This document shows positions 43,340-55,050 of a stretch of DNA of 64,000 bases, one piece after another. Each line of letters begins with the position of its first letter. Within the stretch, counting starts at the first letter, position 1. Both the position numbers and the translations under genes were made by a program. The notes under the pieces are model-generated. The model was not told where the DNA came from. It made no database searches and was given only the letters and a program-made list of their open reading frames with translations. This DNA is from Zygnema cylindricum (lineage: Eukaryota; Streptophyta; Zygnematophyceae; Zygnematales; Zygnemataceae): NCBI GenBank assembly GCA_037447655.1, contig JBBHKE010000216.1:296824-360823 (forward strand), given 5' to 3'.

Positions 43340-44681
43340 ACCAGCTTACCTTCTCTTCTTGAACTACGGGAATTATCTTGTACAATAGCATCTATGGCGT
43401 CGTCGTCCTCTCCACTACCAAAGAGGAGGCTTGTACGGGTAGGGCTTGAGGAAGTACCCCGCCCGGATAGATTGTTAGCTTTGGCAAAGTTCATGGTAGA
43501 GGCTGACTGGAGGAGGGAGGTGGAAGCAAGACCAGAACCGGAAGAGACGGCCAATAGTGAGGCAGAACCGGCGGAGACCAGCAGAGGGGAGGGGTCAAAA
43601 AATGCACAAGACCTCGAGTACAACCCACTCTAAGAGGGGGATCAGGAGGATGAAGAAGACCATGAACTCTCGGACGCGGATGAGCCGGAACGCGAACCGA
43701 CACCTTAGAGATAGAGGAGCGTGCCTCGGTTTTGGAGGTGATGAGGGATCCTAATAAAGAGAGCACCGTAGACGAGTATTCCTCGGAGAGTTCCAAAAAG
43801 AGGGTTGAGGCATAGTATCCCAGCGGGGATGACGTATTTGTTCTACGACGAGAAGAAGGGGAGACGGACGAGGAAAGTGAGAATAGGAAAAAAATTCCCG
43901 ACTACCTTTTCCCACATCCTATCGAACCTCAACATCTAGACCTCGCCTTTAGTTTTGCCAAGCGCTTCTACTGGGACCCTTCACACTGGCCAACAGCGTG
44001 GCGCATGGGAAAACCTGGGGATCCTATTAAAATCCTTGTTAGCGTGTCGTCCCACGCGGCTTGGAATTTCATGAGAACGAAAGACTTAGGGAATAACCAT
44101 AAGGGTTATGTGTAGTTGAACCCTCATGCCCCGCCGTTTTTGGAAGTAGTTGAAGACAACTATCGGTACAGGGTGAATGTTCCCAGGTTTCTACGCCATA
44201 ACCACTCGTGGGATGTTCGTCTGCACAACATCATCTTTCGGGCGGAGGTCACACCCGAGGTACAAACACTGTAGTTGGCTCGGAAGAACGCCTTGCAGCG
44301 GGCCCGAGCCGCCAGAAAACACGTTTCCTTTAAATTAAGGAAAGTACCGCGGTGCAAATTGGCAAAGGGAGTGGCGGAAGGGGCACAACAAGCGTAAGAA
44401 CCAGCACCGGCGGCCATTCCGCCGCAACCCGAGAAACCATAGGAGGTACCAGAGGAAGAGGAGGACCAGGTTCGGGAGCGAATCACTCGGAGACGCTTGG
44501 CAGTGGCATACCATCATATTATGCTGTTGGAGACTCGATGTGAGCATCTCCAAAATCAACTTGACAAGCTGCGACTGGAATTCGAGGAGTACCGTGAGGA
44601 GACATACCGCATACTCCGGCAATTGCAGTTTCCCTGAGTAAGCAAGGTTCATTGGGACGCTGAATCCTTAGTGGGAGGCAC
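43340..44681 (+). pseudogene. Extra ORF of the gypsy element, unknown protein
   Basis: About 415 codons between the chromodomain and the 3' LTR, damaged by roughly seven stops and one frame change but otherwise clearly protein-like. It starts at ATG 43394 (MASSSSPLPKRR). An acidic Glu/Asp-rich part comes next (to about 43870), then a globular-looking part (IPDYLFPHPIEP, FAKRFYWDPSHWP, AAWNFMRTKDLG). The end is charged with a coiled-coil pattern (LETRCEHLQNQLDKLRLEFE, ending RILRQLQFP at 44637). I do not recognise the family. It has no membrane segment, so it is not an obvious env. Codon composition and direction match the element. Confidence 0.7.
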
Positions 44682-45159
44682 TGTAACAGCGTTACAGGGT
44701 TGAGTGCTTAGTACCTAGAAACTAGGCTATTATAGTTGCGGTTGCAGAGCAGCGCAGCTGCGATTCTAGACCAACGCAACATAGCAGCATAGCAACGTAG
44801 TTAAAAAGCGTAGCGCAGCATAACAATGCAGCGTGGCAGTATAGCAACGCTGCAAAATGTAAATCTAACTGTATAGTTCTAGAAAAATATGATAGATAGA
44901 TCTCGGTTGACCGTGAAGGCCACGTGTACACTTGTACAGTATTAGGTTGACTAGCAGCTAGTTAGTTTAAATTGTGGAGCAGACGTAGTAAAAAGATTGA
45001 CTCTTTAAGTAGACCTTTGCTCTAAACTGTCAACTTGTAAACTCCCTCTCGATTAATAAAGCTTGGCCTTTATCTGTGAGTGTTGTGTAATCGTGATGTT
45101 GCTACGGGGAGATCCTTGGAGCTTTCCGCTGTGCATTGTGGTATTTTGGTCCTTTTACA
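44682..45159 (+). mobile_element. Gypsy 3' LTR
   Basis: Pairs with 23699-24177. Both contain the CGCAGCTGCGATTC(T/C)AGACCA block, the GCAACATAGCAGCATAGCAAC repeats and the end GTGGTATTTTG(T/G)TCCTTTTACA. The copies differ at many positions, so the gypsy is much older than A, B or E2. Confidence 0.9.
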
Positions 45160-46299
45160 GTAACCAAGGAATGTTTAGGCTTAACGTGAGTAATGAAAGA
45201 AGAATGCTTGTTATGTTGGTGTTCCTAAGGTGATGATTTGGCATAAGCGGTTGGGGCATGTGCATTTTGATAAGTTGAGGGAAATGAAAAAGCTTTGGGT
45301 AGTAGAAGGCATTCAATTTGGAGATAATGAAATGATGGATGATAGTAGTGGCTATGCTCAAGGTACGGCTCACAAACTTCCCTTTCCCAAAGCACCCACA
45401 TATAGAGGTGAGAAAGTATTAGACTTGGTCCAGACAGATTTTTGGGGGCTTGCAAAAGTACCTTCGGTTGGAGGAAAGAGGTTTATGATGACAATAACCG
45501 ATGAATGGTCTAGATACTCTAAAGTCTACTTTCTAAAACCAAAGGTTGAAGCATCAACTTACTTCAAAGTATATAAAGCTTGGAGTGAGAAGTTGCATGA
45601 AACCCCCATTAAGAGGATAAGGAGTGATAACGGGGAGGAATATACCTCCAACCAGTTTGAGAAATATATACGAGATGAGGGAGTGTTGCACCAGAAAAGT
45701 ATACCATATAACTTGGAACAAAATGGGGTAGCTGAGTGGTTGAATTGAACACTAGGAGATAGTGCATGCAGTATGTTGGCCGACAATAAAATAGGAAAGA
45801 GATTTTGGGCAGAAGTAATGAACGATGCCAATTACATTAATAGTAGAGTCTTTAACACAGCTGTAAAGGGAGTGACACCTTATGAGAGATGGGTTGGAAG
45901 GAAACCATATATCTCACACCTTAAAGTATTCGTTAGCCAAGTTTACAGTCTTGACACGGATAGGAAAAATTGGAAACTAGATGCTAAGGGAAAACCTGGA
46001 TACTTTGTGGGATATGATGAGGATGTTAAGGGATATAGAGTCTATGACTTAGCAAAGATTTATATCATTCTGGTCAAACACCTAGTTGTCATGGATGAAG
46101 GGAAGTCATTTGACCCTTTGAAATATACAAAGAAGATAAGAATCAGATTTGAGTCCGAGATTGAGGAGAACTCAGTTGATCCCGAAAACGACATGAATGA
46201 AACCGTGATTGGAGATTTTGGGGAGATACAAGATACAGCAGACTTACCAAAAATCTCACATACTCCTATGGACTTCAAGGAGATAGAAGAAGTGTGACC
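45160..46299 (+). pseudogene. E3 integrase (resumed after the gypsy insertion)
   Basis: The zinc-binding WHKRLGHVHFDKLREMKK, then a YAQGTAHKLPF where the family has CAQGK-H (one Cys lost). The core follows, with TITDEWSRYSKVYF, RSDNGEEYTSNQF and EQNGVAEWLN. A stop comes at 45748 and a restart at 45773 with the GKRFW, SHLKVF and GYDEDVKGYRVYDL blocks. It ends in the acidic linker at 46297. Confidence 0.9.
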
Positions 46300-47767
46300 A
46301 GAACCGGCTCCCATGGACAAGGGAGCCGATGAGACAGTGAGGAGAAATCCAAGACTTCCATCCATTCCAGCTTTGGAGTTTGAGGGAGGAAGAAGGAGCA
46401 GCAAAAGGATACAAGAAAAATAGGCCGTTCAGAAGGTAACTAAGCTATCTCACTCAGATGAGCCTCGGTCTTACTCACAGGCAGTAAATAGTCATGAGAA
46501 AGAAAGGTGGATTAGAGCCATAAATGATGAGATGGCTTCGATCATGTAAGCAAATACTTGAGAGCTAACGGAATTTCCTCCAGACAAAAAACCTATTGGG
46601 TGTAAATGGGTATTTAAACTAAAACTGAACCCAAATAATACCATTGAGAGATATATGGCTCGATTGGTAGCGAAAGGATTTACCCAAAAGGAGGGGATTG
46701 ACTATGAGGAGACATTTGCTCTAGTTGTTCGGTTCCCATCAATAAGCATTCTCCTCAGTCTTGCAGCAGCGGAAGATATAGAAATACACCAGATGGACAT
46801 TATGACTGCTTTTCTTAATGGTGAGTTAGAGGAAGAAATTTTTATGAGGCAACCCGAGGCGTTCGTGGAGGCAAGAGAAGAGAGCAAAGTGTGCAGGCTC
46901 ATAAAGTCCTTATATGGACTGAAACAGGATCCCAGACACTGGAATAAGAAACTAGATGAGTTTCTTCCCGGTCAGGAATATATCCGGATCAACTCTGACC
47001 ATGCTATCTATATGTTTGAAGATGAGAATGGTGGCATTTCTATTGCAATTTATATGGATGATTTGCTTGTATTGAGTAAATCCTTAGAAAAGATTTATAA
47101 GTTAAAAACAGATCTTAGAAGCAGATTTGACATGAAGGATTTAGGTGAGGCAAAATATATTTTGGGGATCTAAATGGAGAGAGATAGGGGGAAAAGGATT
47201 ATCAAACTTACTTAGAAAGAAGCAATAGGTAATATGCTTGAGAAATTCCAGATGGAAAATGCTAACAGTTGTACTACTCCCATGGACTTTAAAAAAGTAA
47301 GTGATGGGAGTGTAGTAGGAGGTGTGATGATCTTAGACGACCATATGAGTCTAGAGGAGAGAGAGTTTATGAAGTCTATCTCTTATAGACAGGTCATAGG
47401 AAGTTTGATCTATTTTATGAATTCTTCCAAGCCGTACAAAGCGGCAGCAATAATAGTCCTCAGTACGAGTCTTAATGATCCTAGGAAGAGAGATTGGGGG
47501 AGGCAGCGAAGAGAGTCATGAGATATTGGAAGGAACTAGAGAGTTATGGTTACATATGAGAGGAGAGCACACTGATATCACTACTTGGAGTGAAGCCAGT
47601 TATGGGGATGCACCTATGAGAAGATGCACTTCTAGGTATGTGTTGAATGTGAGGGATGGTGCTTGTTGTTGGAGCAGTAAACAACAAAAGGTGGTGGCTC
47701 AGTCCACTATGGAGGCTGAGTATATGGCATGTTGTTCGACTTTGAAAGAGTTGATGTGGGTCAAATC
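46300..47767 (+). pseudogene. E3 reverse transcriptase and RNase H, first part
   Basis: Linker, then RT: WVFKLKLNPNNTIERY, MDIMTAFLNGELEEEIF and a YMDDLLVLSK catalytic motif (about 47053-47082). Stops at about 46422, 46547, 47171 and 47213. RNase H begins (WSEASYGDAPMRRC, STMEAEYMAC) and is cut by E4 in ELMWVKS, to resume at 56037. Confidence 0.9.
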
Positions 47768-48698
47768 TAATGTTTTTGGAAAGCTTTAAGTCTCAGCAAA
47801 TTTATAAGAGGGCGGAAAAATAGATCTGTAGGGACACGCGTTGTCACTTGAAGCACTGTGCATGTTTTTGAATGGTACCGACACTTGCATTGGAACAACA
47901 TAGCTACGACTCAGATGGAAGAAGCGCTGCTGCGGTTATTTTTGATATGCTGTACGGACAAACGCAACCTGCAACGCAACGGGACAAAACGCAACTGCGG
48001 ATATTTTGGTATAAGACAACGTAGTTGCTACTCACCAAGACAAACGCAGTTGCGGCGGTCTTTGGTATGGGACAACGTAGCTACTACGAAGCTGCAAATG
48101 TTTGAATGTGATCAGGAGTTGGACTGCGCTACTACGGCTGATATGGATCGAGTCAACGCACAAGATTCACAAGAGAATTATTAAACGACTCGTTAAACAT
48201 ATGTTCTCCAACAGCCAGATGGACATACCCAATCAATTGTCACTAAAGCCAAGCGACAAGTATTTGAACAAATCACCTGTATACGATTCTCACTAATATT
48301 GATTGTACAGTGATAGATTAGTTATAGCGTGATCAGGGGCACTTAGATCTTAATGATTGTTTAATTCTTTCGGACGCATCCTTTAGGAACACTTGTATCG
48401 GTGGTATAACACTATGTAGTAGGACAACTGAGTGAAGAGTATAAGACTTAGGACGCAGAACATTTTGTGTATCCAGACTTCCAGATTGTGTAATCTGCAA
48501 ATTGATTTTAGGAAACTTTTGAGTTGCATATCTTAGTGTATGTTGGATCAATTGAGCTGAAACTTTGGGAGTTTTCACTCTTTGTGATATTCTATACTGT
48601 GGTATAGTTTAAAGCAATTTGCTTCATTGTGTCAGATTTGGTGAGCTGTAGAAAACAATTGTTTGATAGGATTCTTCATTAGTTTCTGTGAGTGAGAT

Positions 48699-49682
48699 TA
48701 TGTCTACTTCCACTACTACTGTTGATGCTCCACCTGCACCAGTGGTCATAGAACAACAGGTTATGTGCCCACCATCAAGGATTCCTATTTTTTAAGGAGA
48801 AAAATACGCATATTGGGCGGATATGGTGGAAACACACTTCGAAAATGTTAATCTTTTGGACATTTTGGATGGTTCACTGGCGGAATCGGATCTGTCGTGG
48901 TCAAAGAAAAATTCGCAAGCTCGGTCAATTTTGAAATTTTGTATTTCGAAAGAATTGGCTATGTTACAGATAAAAATGAATAAGGCGGTCAATATCTGGA
49001 AATCTCTCAAGGATGATTTTGAAAAGGCTAATATTTAGGAAGAACTATTTTTAGCTAGACGAATTTGGGACTACAAATACACGAGTGGCACAATGGCAGA
49101 ATATTGTAATAAATTTCAAATACTAATAGATTCTCTTGCTTTTGCAGGTTGATCTTTTCCTCAGTTTCAGTAGGCTGCTTTGCTAATGAGGGGTCTTCCT
49201 AATACTATGAGAGCAGCGTCTGATAGGCTAAAATAAAAAGATAAAGCTAGATGGACATTATAGCTAGCTATTAATTTGATATTGGAAGAGAAAGCAGATT
49301 CTAAAATTCTTAATGGTGAAAAATAAATAGAGGCGGTTAGTACAAAATTTGACAAAAAAACTCAGTTTAATCAACAAAAAAAACACTTTAATCAATATCA
49401 ATATCAGTTTAGATTGTTTTATCCAAAAGGAAATAGACAATCCATCAATGCTTGTTTTTATTGTAATGAAAAATGTCATGGATATAAATTCTGTCTTAAG
49501 CTTAAGAAAGCTAATGAAACAGGTCTATATAGGCCTAGATGGGAGCAAAGCCAGTTTCATCAAGGCTTCACGGGATCACCATAACGAGGAAATGCATTAT
49601 TCTCGGCGTCTTCATCTCATCACGACGAGTCTCTCTCACTCCCTAACGCGGAGGATGATGATCTATTTGCTTTGGCAGAAAC
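48699..49682 (+). pseudogene. gag: E4 gag (broken)
   Basis: Possible start in the LTR at 48700 (MSTSTTTVDAPPAP), running through the PBS as QQVMCPPSRIPIF to a stop. Capsid-region blocks follow (YAYWADMVETHFENVN, LLMRGLPNTMRAASDRLK). The knuckle CFYCNEKCHGYKFC at about 49453-49494 keeps the C-x2-C-x4-H-x4-C spacing. At least six stops. It resembles E2 Gag more than A/B Gag. E5 interrupts it at 49682. Confidence 0.86.
48759..48772 (+). promoter_or_regulatory. Primer-binding site of E4
   Basis: GGTTATGTGCCCAC: the half-tRNA iMet site with one change (G to T), right after the LTR end CAACA. Confidence 0.85.
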
Positions 49683-50843
49683 TGTTGTTTTTGAAATGTT
49701 AGTTTCGTACTTACGCCACATTTTGTGTGCACGCGACGTTTCGTGCGTAGATTATTACCGTAAATATTGTGGTGGTACAAATGGAGGTTCGAATGGATTT
49801 GTGGATTGGGGGAGTAATTGTACGATTGAAATTAAAGGGATTAATTGAGTGGCTCGGAATACGTTTACAAATGGACGGCGGATCGCGAAGTGATCCGATG
49901 TGAAATTTATTAAATGTTGAATATGTACGCCGCCGGTACGAAGCGTCTTATTTGGCCAAGTGTACTCTATTTGCGAGAGGCATATTTATTGCAAAGGACG
50001 CAAGTTCGGTACAGTTTAATTTTGGCAAGTGGTCCGTGGTACATTTGGAGGGCGGACGGCGTCCGCCGATATTTCTAAAGGATTGTATTTTGATAATGTG
50101 GTATCAAGTGGACCGTACGTATGTGATGTCGGTTCATTACGTGGTTTCGTCCTCAAGTGACTAATCAAGTTGATACTCAGTACGCGGATTTTACGGAAGC
50201 GTCGATGTAAATATTTGGTTGAATATTGATGTGTCTTTTTGTGAATTAATTATTAGTGTAGATTTACTCACTTTGACATACCTTGAAGTATTCGGGTATA
50301 CCGACATTAGTAGAGGTAGCTGGTAGATAGCGTACGTCTGATATGCCTCCGTACATTCAGCAGTAAGCTCTTGTATATATTTGTAGGACTTCGTCATTTT
50401 AGGACATAGGAACTTTTTGGACCAAAAACTGTTTATGGTTATTTTTGGTAATTTTATCTGAGGATTACTCTCTGATATGCAAGCGGAATTGTCTGAAATT
50501 TTGCATGTGAGTTCCTAATTATATTTTTAATATTGTCACAGAATTTCAGGTCTATTGTGGGCCTGGTCTGTGTTTTACTTCATTGTGAAGTTACTCTGTC
50601 TGATCAAAGTTTTGGCAGACTGTTTTTCTGCAACTTTGACTAGATGATGTGATCAATCTATTTATTATTTTTGTCTGAAACTTTGTGAGGTCATTTTATA
50701 TCCTATATAATATCTGTAAATGTAATTTCAGCTTGTTTTGTTAATTCTGTTGAATTCTGTGTTTATCCAAAGTAGGCTGTTTTTAGGGTAGTCTGTGGTG
50801 CTTCCTAGGGTGAATCCATGGCTAGAAATGGCTATGGACAACA
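49683..50843 (+). mobile_element. Solo LTR E5 (E2 family, long form)
   Basis: 1161-bp solo LTR with perfect TSD GAAAC (49678-49682 and 50844-50848). Same family as the 918-bp E2 LTRs but with an extra 243 bp. TAAAGG at 49833-49838 and at 50076-50081 mark where the E2 version lost the segment. Confidence 0.93.
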
Positions 50844-52097
50844 GAAACGATGGAGGGCGCGAAAGACAACGGATGGATAATGGACACGGGAGGGCCGGCC
50901 CACATGTGTTGGAACAAGGCAGCTTTCAAAAATCTGAAATCAACCCCAGAGAAAAATATCTACTATGCATGTGGAATGAGTGTGCAAACACGGGTTATAG
51001 GTGATGTCTCCTTACTAGTTGATGTAGAGGGCAAGGCAGTTGAGAGAACTCTTCATAATGTTCTCTATGTCCCAGATTTTAAGAAAATTTTGTTTTCAAC
51101 TTCCTTAGTAGAAAGTAAAGGGTTTGAGGTCAATTTGACACATGGCAGATAGGTTGTTAGCAAGAATGGGAAAATCGCAGCTACGGGAACTAGAGATGCA
51201 ACCAAAATGTACTGAATGGATATGCCAGATAAAAAAGAAAATGATGTTTTGTATTTCGGTGCATTATCCTCAGATGAGCTGTGGCATAAAAGATTAGGCC
51301 ATGTGAATTATGATAGGATGAAAAAAATGGTAAATGTTTGTAAAATAGAAGGAGCCAGTATGTCCAACCAGTCACCTAAAATGTGTGATGGATGTGCACT
51401 AGGAAAAATACACAGATAACCGTTTCCTCAGGAGTCTGAACATAGGTCTACTAAACTTTTGCAACTCATTCATTCTGATGTTTTCGGCCTTGCAAAGGTA
51501 CCATTTGTCGGGGGGATGAAATATATCGTTACGTTTACAGATGATTTTTTGAGGTTTACTAAGGTCTACTTCATGAAAGAAAAGAGTGAAGTCTTCACTC
51601 ATTTTCAACACTAGAAAACGTGGGCGGAGAAACTACACGGTTTGCCAATTTTGGAGCTCAGATCGCACAATAGAGGAGAATATGCGTCAAAAGAATTTGA
51701 AAACGTTTTACTCAAGGAAGGTATAAGTCACAAACTAACTGTCCCGTACTCTCCGGAACAGAATGGGGTCTAAGAAAAACTAAGTAGAACTATCACAGAA
51801 AGCTCTAGGTCCATGCTTGCAGATAAGGACGTAGATCCAAAATTCTGGGCTAAAGCATTAAATTGTGCAGTTTATATCATAAATAGGATAGGTTCAAGAT
51901 CAGTAGAATCCACTCTTTATGAGATCTGGACAGGTAGAAAACTCGATGTCAGTCACTTCAAAGTCTTTGGAAGTAAATGTTTTATTTTGGATACGTCTAA
52001 TGATAGATGGAAAATGGACCCTAAAGGATTGCCGGGCATTTTGTTAGGATATGATGACCACTCTAAAGGTTATAGAGTATTTTTTTTTGAGAGATAG
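50844..52097 (+). pseudogene. E4 protease and integrase (broken)
   Basis: Protease IMDTGGPAHMCWNKAAF (D-T-G active site kept), LYVPDFKKILFS. Then integrase: LWHKRLGHVNYDRMKK, CDGCALGK, TFTDDFLRFTKVYF, RSHNRGEYASKEF (the core Asp region altered, SDN to SHN), SPEQNGV then a stop, and the C-terminal FWAKALNCAVY, SHFKVFGSKCF, GILLGYDDHSKGYRV. Stops at about 51150, 51214, 51417, 51613 and 51771. Confidence 0.88.
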
Positions 52098-54005
52098 AAA
52101 ATCATTGTAGCAAGATACATCGTTGTGAAAGATGGACTAGCCTTAAAAGACTTATTTAAAATGACAGAGCAGCAAAAGCAGCAAAAAGTACAGGAATATG
52201 TCATTTTAGATAGCATCGATAATATTCTCCCATAGATGCAAAATTTACCATTGATAACACTAGAGTTAGAACATAATCGGGTTCCACAACAAGTTCGTTT
52301 TGAAGCGCAACGACAGCTGTCACTGCCTACGGATCGCAACTAGCGCAACAAACGCAATGCACGGGATTTGACGATTTCAGCCTCAGAATTTTTGGGGGGA
52401 AGAAGATCTAGTACCCACCTGCAAGCAGGTTCTCACTTTGCCTACTTGGCAGCCTCAGGGGAGCCTCTGACCACCTTCTCATCACCGAAGCCGAATCACT
52501 AGATGGAGGAGGCAAACGATGAAATGAAGTCGATCATGGAGGCTCAGACATGGGAGCTTGTGGACCTTCCTCCAGATCGAAAAGCGATTGACAGCAAATG
52601 GGTATTCAAGGTGAAGTTAAATCATGATAATACCATTGAACGATACAAGGCTAGACTTGTGGCAAAGGGATATAATCAAAAGGAAGGAATTGACTGTGAA
52701 GAAACATTTTCTCTGGTTGTAAGATTTTCGACAGTTAGGATTTTGCTATCTCTAGCTACTATAGAAGATATGGAAATACATCAGATGGATGTCAAGATGA
52801 CCTTTTTGTATGGAGAACTACAAGAGTCTATTTTCATGCAGCAGCCTCAAATGTATGTAGAACCAAAAAAAAAGCATCTAGTATGTAAATTGCTAAAATC
52901 ATTGTACGGCCTAAAATAGGCTCCAAGGCAATGGAATCTAAAACTTGATGAATTCTTAACTGGTCTAGGTTTTAAAAGGATAAGCTCTGATCACTTTGGC
53001 TATGTTTTAAAGGGTGAGGATGGAATAATATATATAGCGGTATACATAGATGATTTACTATTAGTTTGCAAATAAATGGCTTAAATTAACAAAATTAAAA
53101 TTGCTTTAAAATCACGGTTCGAGATGAAAGACCTTCGTGAGGCAAAATACATTTTATGTATTCAGGTAGAGAGGGACAGGAAAAATAGATTAATAAAATT
53201 AACTCAAAAGGAGGCTATTGGAAACATGTTAGATGAATATGGAATGCGGGGGGCAAAAGGATACGTAACACCAATGGAGTTTCGACATAAGTTAGAAGGG
53301 GAAGAAACAGAACCGGGTGTTATTGTCAGTGAATTTTTTGAGTCAAGGGACGATGATCCTATGACACTGATACCTTACAGACAGATAGTGGGAAGTTTAA
53401 TATATTTCATGAACTGTACCCGTCCCGATTTTGCTGCAGCATTTGGGGTACTAAGCAAAAGTCTAGAGAATCCGAGGAAATCTCACCGTGATGCAGCAAG
53501 AAGAGTTTTAAGATACTTGGCAGGAACAAAAAACCTCAAACTCACGCTAGGCGGAGGAGAAGTGAAGCTGCAAACATAGAGTGATGCAAGCTATGGCGAC
53601 ATGCCAAGTCGAAAATCCACCACGGGATTCGTTCTGTAAATTGGGAACGAGACTTGTTGTTGGAGCAACAAACTTCAAAAGGTCACGGCACAATCGACAA
53701 TGGAGTCGGAATACATGGCAGCAAGCTCGGCCCTCAAAAAACTCTTATGGGTGAAATCCATGTTTCAAGAATTAGGATACATACAGGTTGGTCCACAGGT
53801 GATCTGGTATGATAACCAGGCTGCCATTGTCATTGCTTTTAACCCAAGTAACCACTTCAAGAGCAAGCATATGGATGTAAACTTACACTTTGTAAGAGAA
53901 AAAGTGTTCTCTAGAGTGGTTAAATTATGTTATTTGCCAGATGCTAAAATGATTGTAGATATGCTCACTAAAGCTCTTCCTGCTCCCAAGTTGAAGTATT
54001 GTAGG
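52098..54005 (+). pseudogene. E4 linker, reverse transcriptase and RNase H (broken)
   Basis: A linker with CGCAAC-rich DNA (about 52300-52360) precedes RT (from about 52503): WVFKVKLNHDNTIERY, MDVKMTFLYGELQESIF and YIDDLLLVCK (about 53047-53076). RNase H follows (NCTRPDFAAAFGVLSKS, WSNKLQKVTAQSTMESEYMA, DNQAAIVIAF, KHMDVNLHFVREKV, DMLTKALP). Stops at 52917, 53073, 53577 and 53637. The hAT element splits the last codons (KYCR | DGVGLSE). Confidence 0.88.
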
Positions 54006-54856
54006 TAGTGTTGGGTATCGGGTAAATTCATATCGCGATAATCTCGATATTCGATATATCGAATATCGATCGAGGAGAGTCCTCGATATATCGTACCGCG
54101 ACCAACATTAATTATCGCGATATATATCGCGATATATAGTATTTTTTAAATTTAATATTTTTATTTTTTTATATAATATGTTATTTTTGCGAAAAAGTCA
54201 AATTGTCTAATACGCCACGTACGCCGTGATTTTCGTTCCGTGACTTAAAGGTAGACGCCGCAAAATGTAACCGACAAAAAAATACTAATTCTGTAATTGT
54301 AATGATTGCTTTTTGGGGTATGGTTACACGAGGAGGTCTTTGTAATAGTACGGACAACAAAATTTATGTATTACAGAGGCATCGGGTACATCGCGTATCG
54401 TTTTTAAATAAGTTTTCCATACGTGTTTTGATATCAATGGTTCCACGTAAGCTGACTATCAAATCTAAAGAATCATAAAACATCTAGAAACCGACCTTTT
54501 TCGTATGGAAAATCATACTTGCGTTTGACGTACGTGTACTTCACAAGTGTACCTCGTCAATGTACCTCAGAGATCTCTTCACTCCGCTGACTTTCAGGAA
54601 AAAACCGTATTTCTTTCCGGCAAAGATTTTACAGTCACTTTGTCCGAAGTCACGAGGCTTTGAAAACCTGTGGGATTATTATTATTATTATTTTTTTTTA
54701 GCTTCGATATATCGACGATACGATATATCGGCGATATATCAGCAATATATCGCGATGATTTGAAATTCGAGATATCGAAGCGATATATCGAATATCGGGT
54801 AGCTGAAATTCGATATATATCGAATATCGGCAATGGGTCCTCGATACCCAACACTA
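54006..54856. mobile_element. Non-autonomous hAT-type DNA transposon
   Basis: Terminal inverted repeats TAGTGTTGGGTATCG / CGATACCCAACACTA and a perfect 8-bp TSD ATTGTAGG (53998-54005 and 54857-54864), both typical of hAT. 851 bp with no transposase frame. Both subterminal regions are packed with CGATATATCG-type palindromes, as hAT transposase-binding clusters often are. Confidence 0.92.
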
Positions 54857-54864
54857 ATTGTAGG

Positions 54865-55050
54865 GATGGAGTGGGATTAAGTGAATAGGTGAGTTGCTGC
54901 ACTGCTATACTGCCATGCTGCGCTAGTCCAATAACGATGATGTAGTGGGACTAGGTGACTTGCTACAATTGCTACGTTGCTATGCTGCGATGTTGCGTTA
55001 GTTCGACATCGTAGCTGCGTTGGCATACTGAGTCTAAAGCTTTAGGGGAG
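54865..55050 (+). other. E4 region between RNase H and the 3' LTR
   Basis: After the RNase H stop there is a GTTGC/TGCTGC-rich stretch, then the polypurine tract AGGGGAG (55044-55050). Confidence 0.7.

Larger units (their letters stand above)
23699..45159 (+). mobile_element. Chromodomain Ty3/gypsy element carrying four nested insertions
   Basis: LTRs at 23699-24177 (479 bp) and 44682-45159 (478 bp), both starting TGTAACA and ending TTTTACA. A degraded PBS (TTGGAATCAAAG) follows the left LTR and a purine run GTGGGAGGCA precedes the right one. The interior reads zinc knuckle, protease, RT, RNase H, integrase, chromodomain, the gypsy chromovirus order. Copia A, copia B, solo LTR C and solo LTR D are inserted in it. 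Flanks GTTAG and GTAAC are a decayed TSD; the E3 coding sequence joins across the element. Without nested DNA it would be about 6.4 kb. All frames are broken. Confidence 0.9.

Noticed and set aside
43340-44681. Envelope gene of an endogenous retrovirus
   Set aside because: No signal peptide, membrane helix or Cys pattern; the sequence is acidic with a coiled coil.
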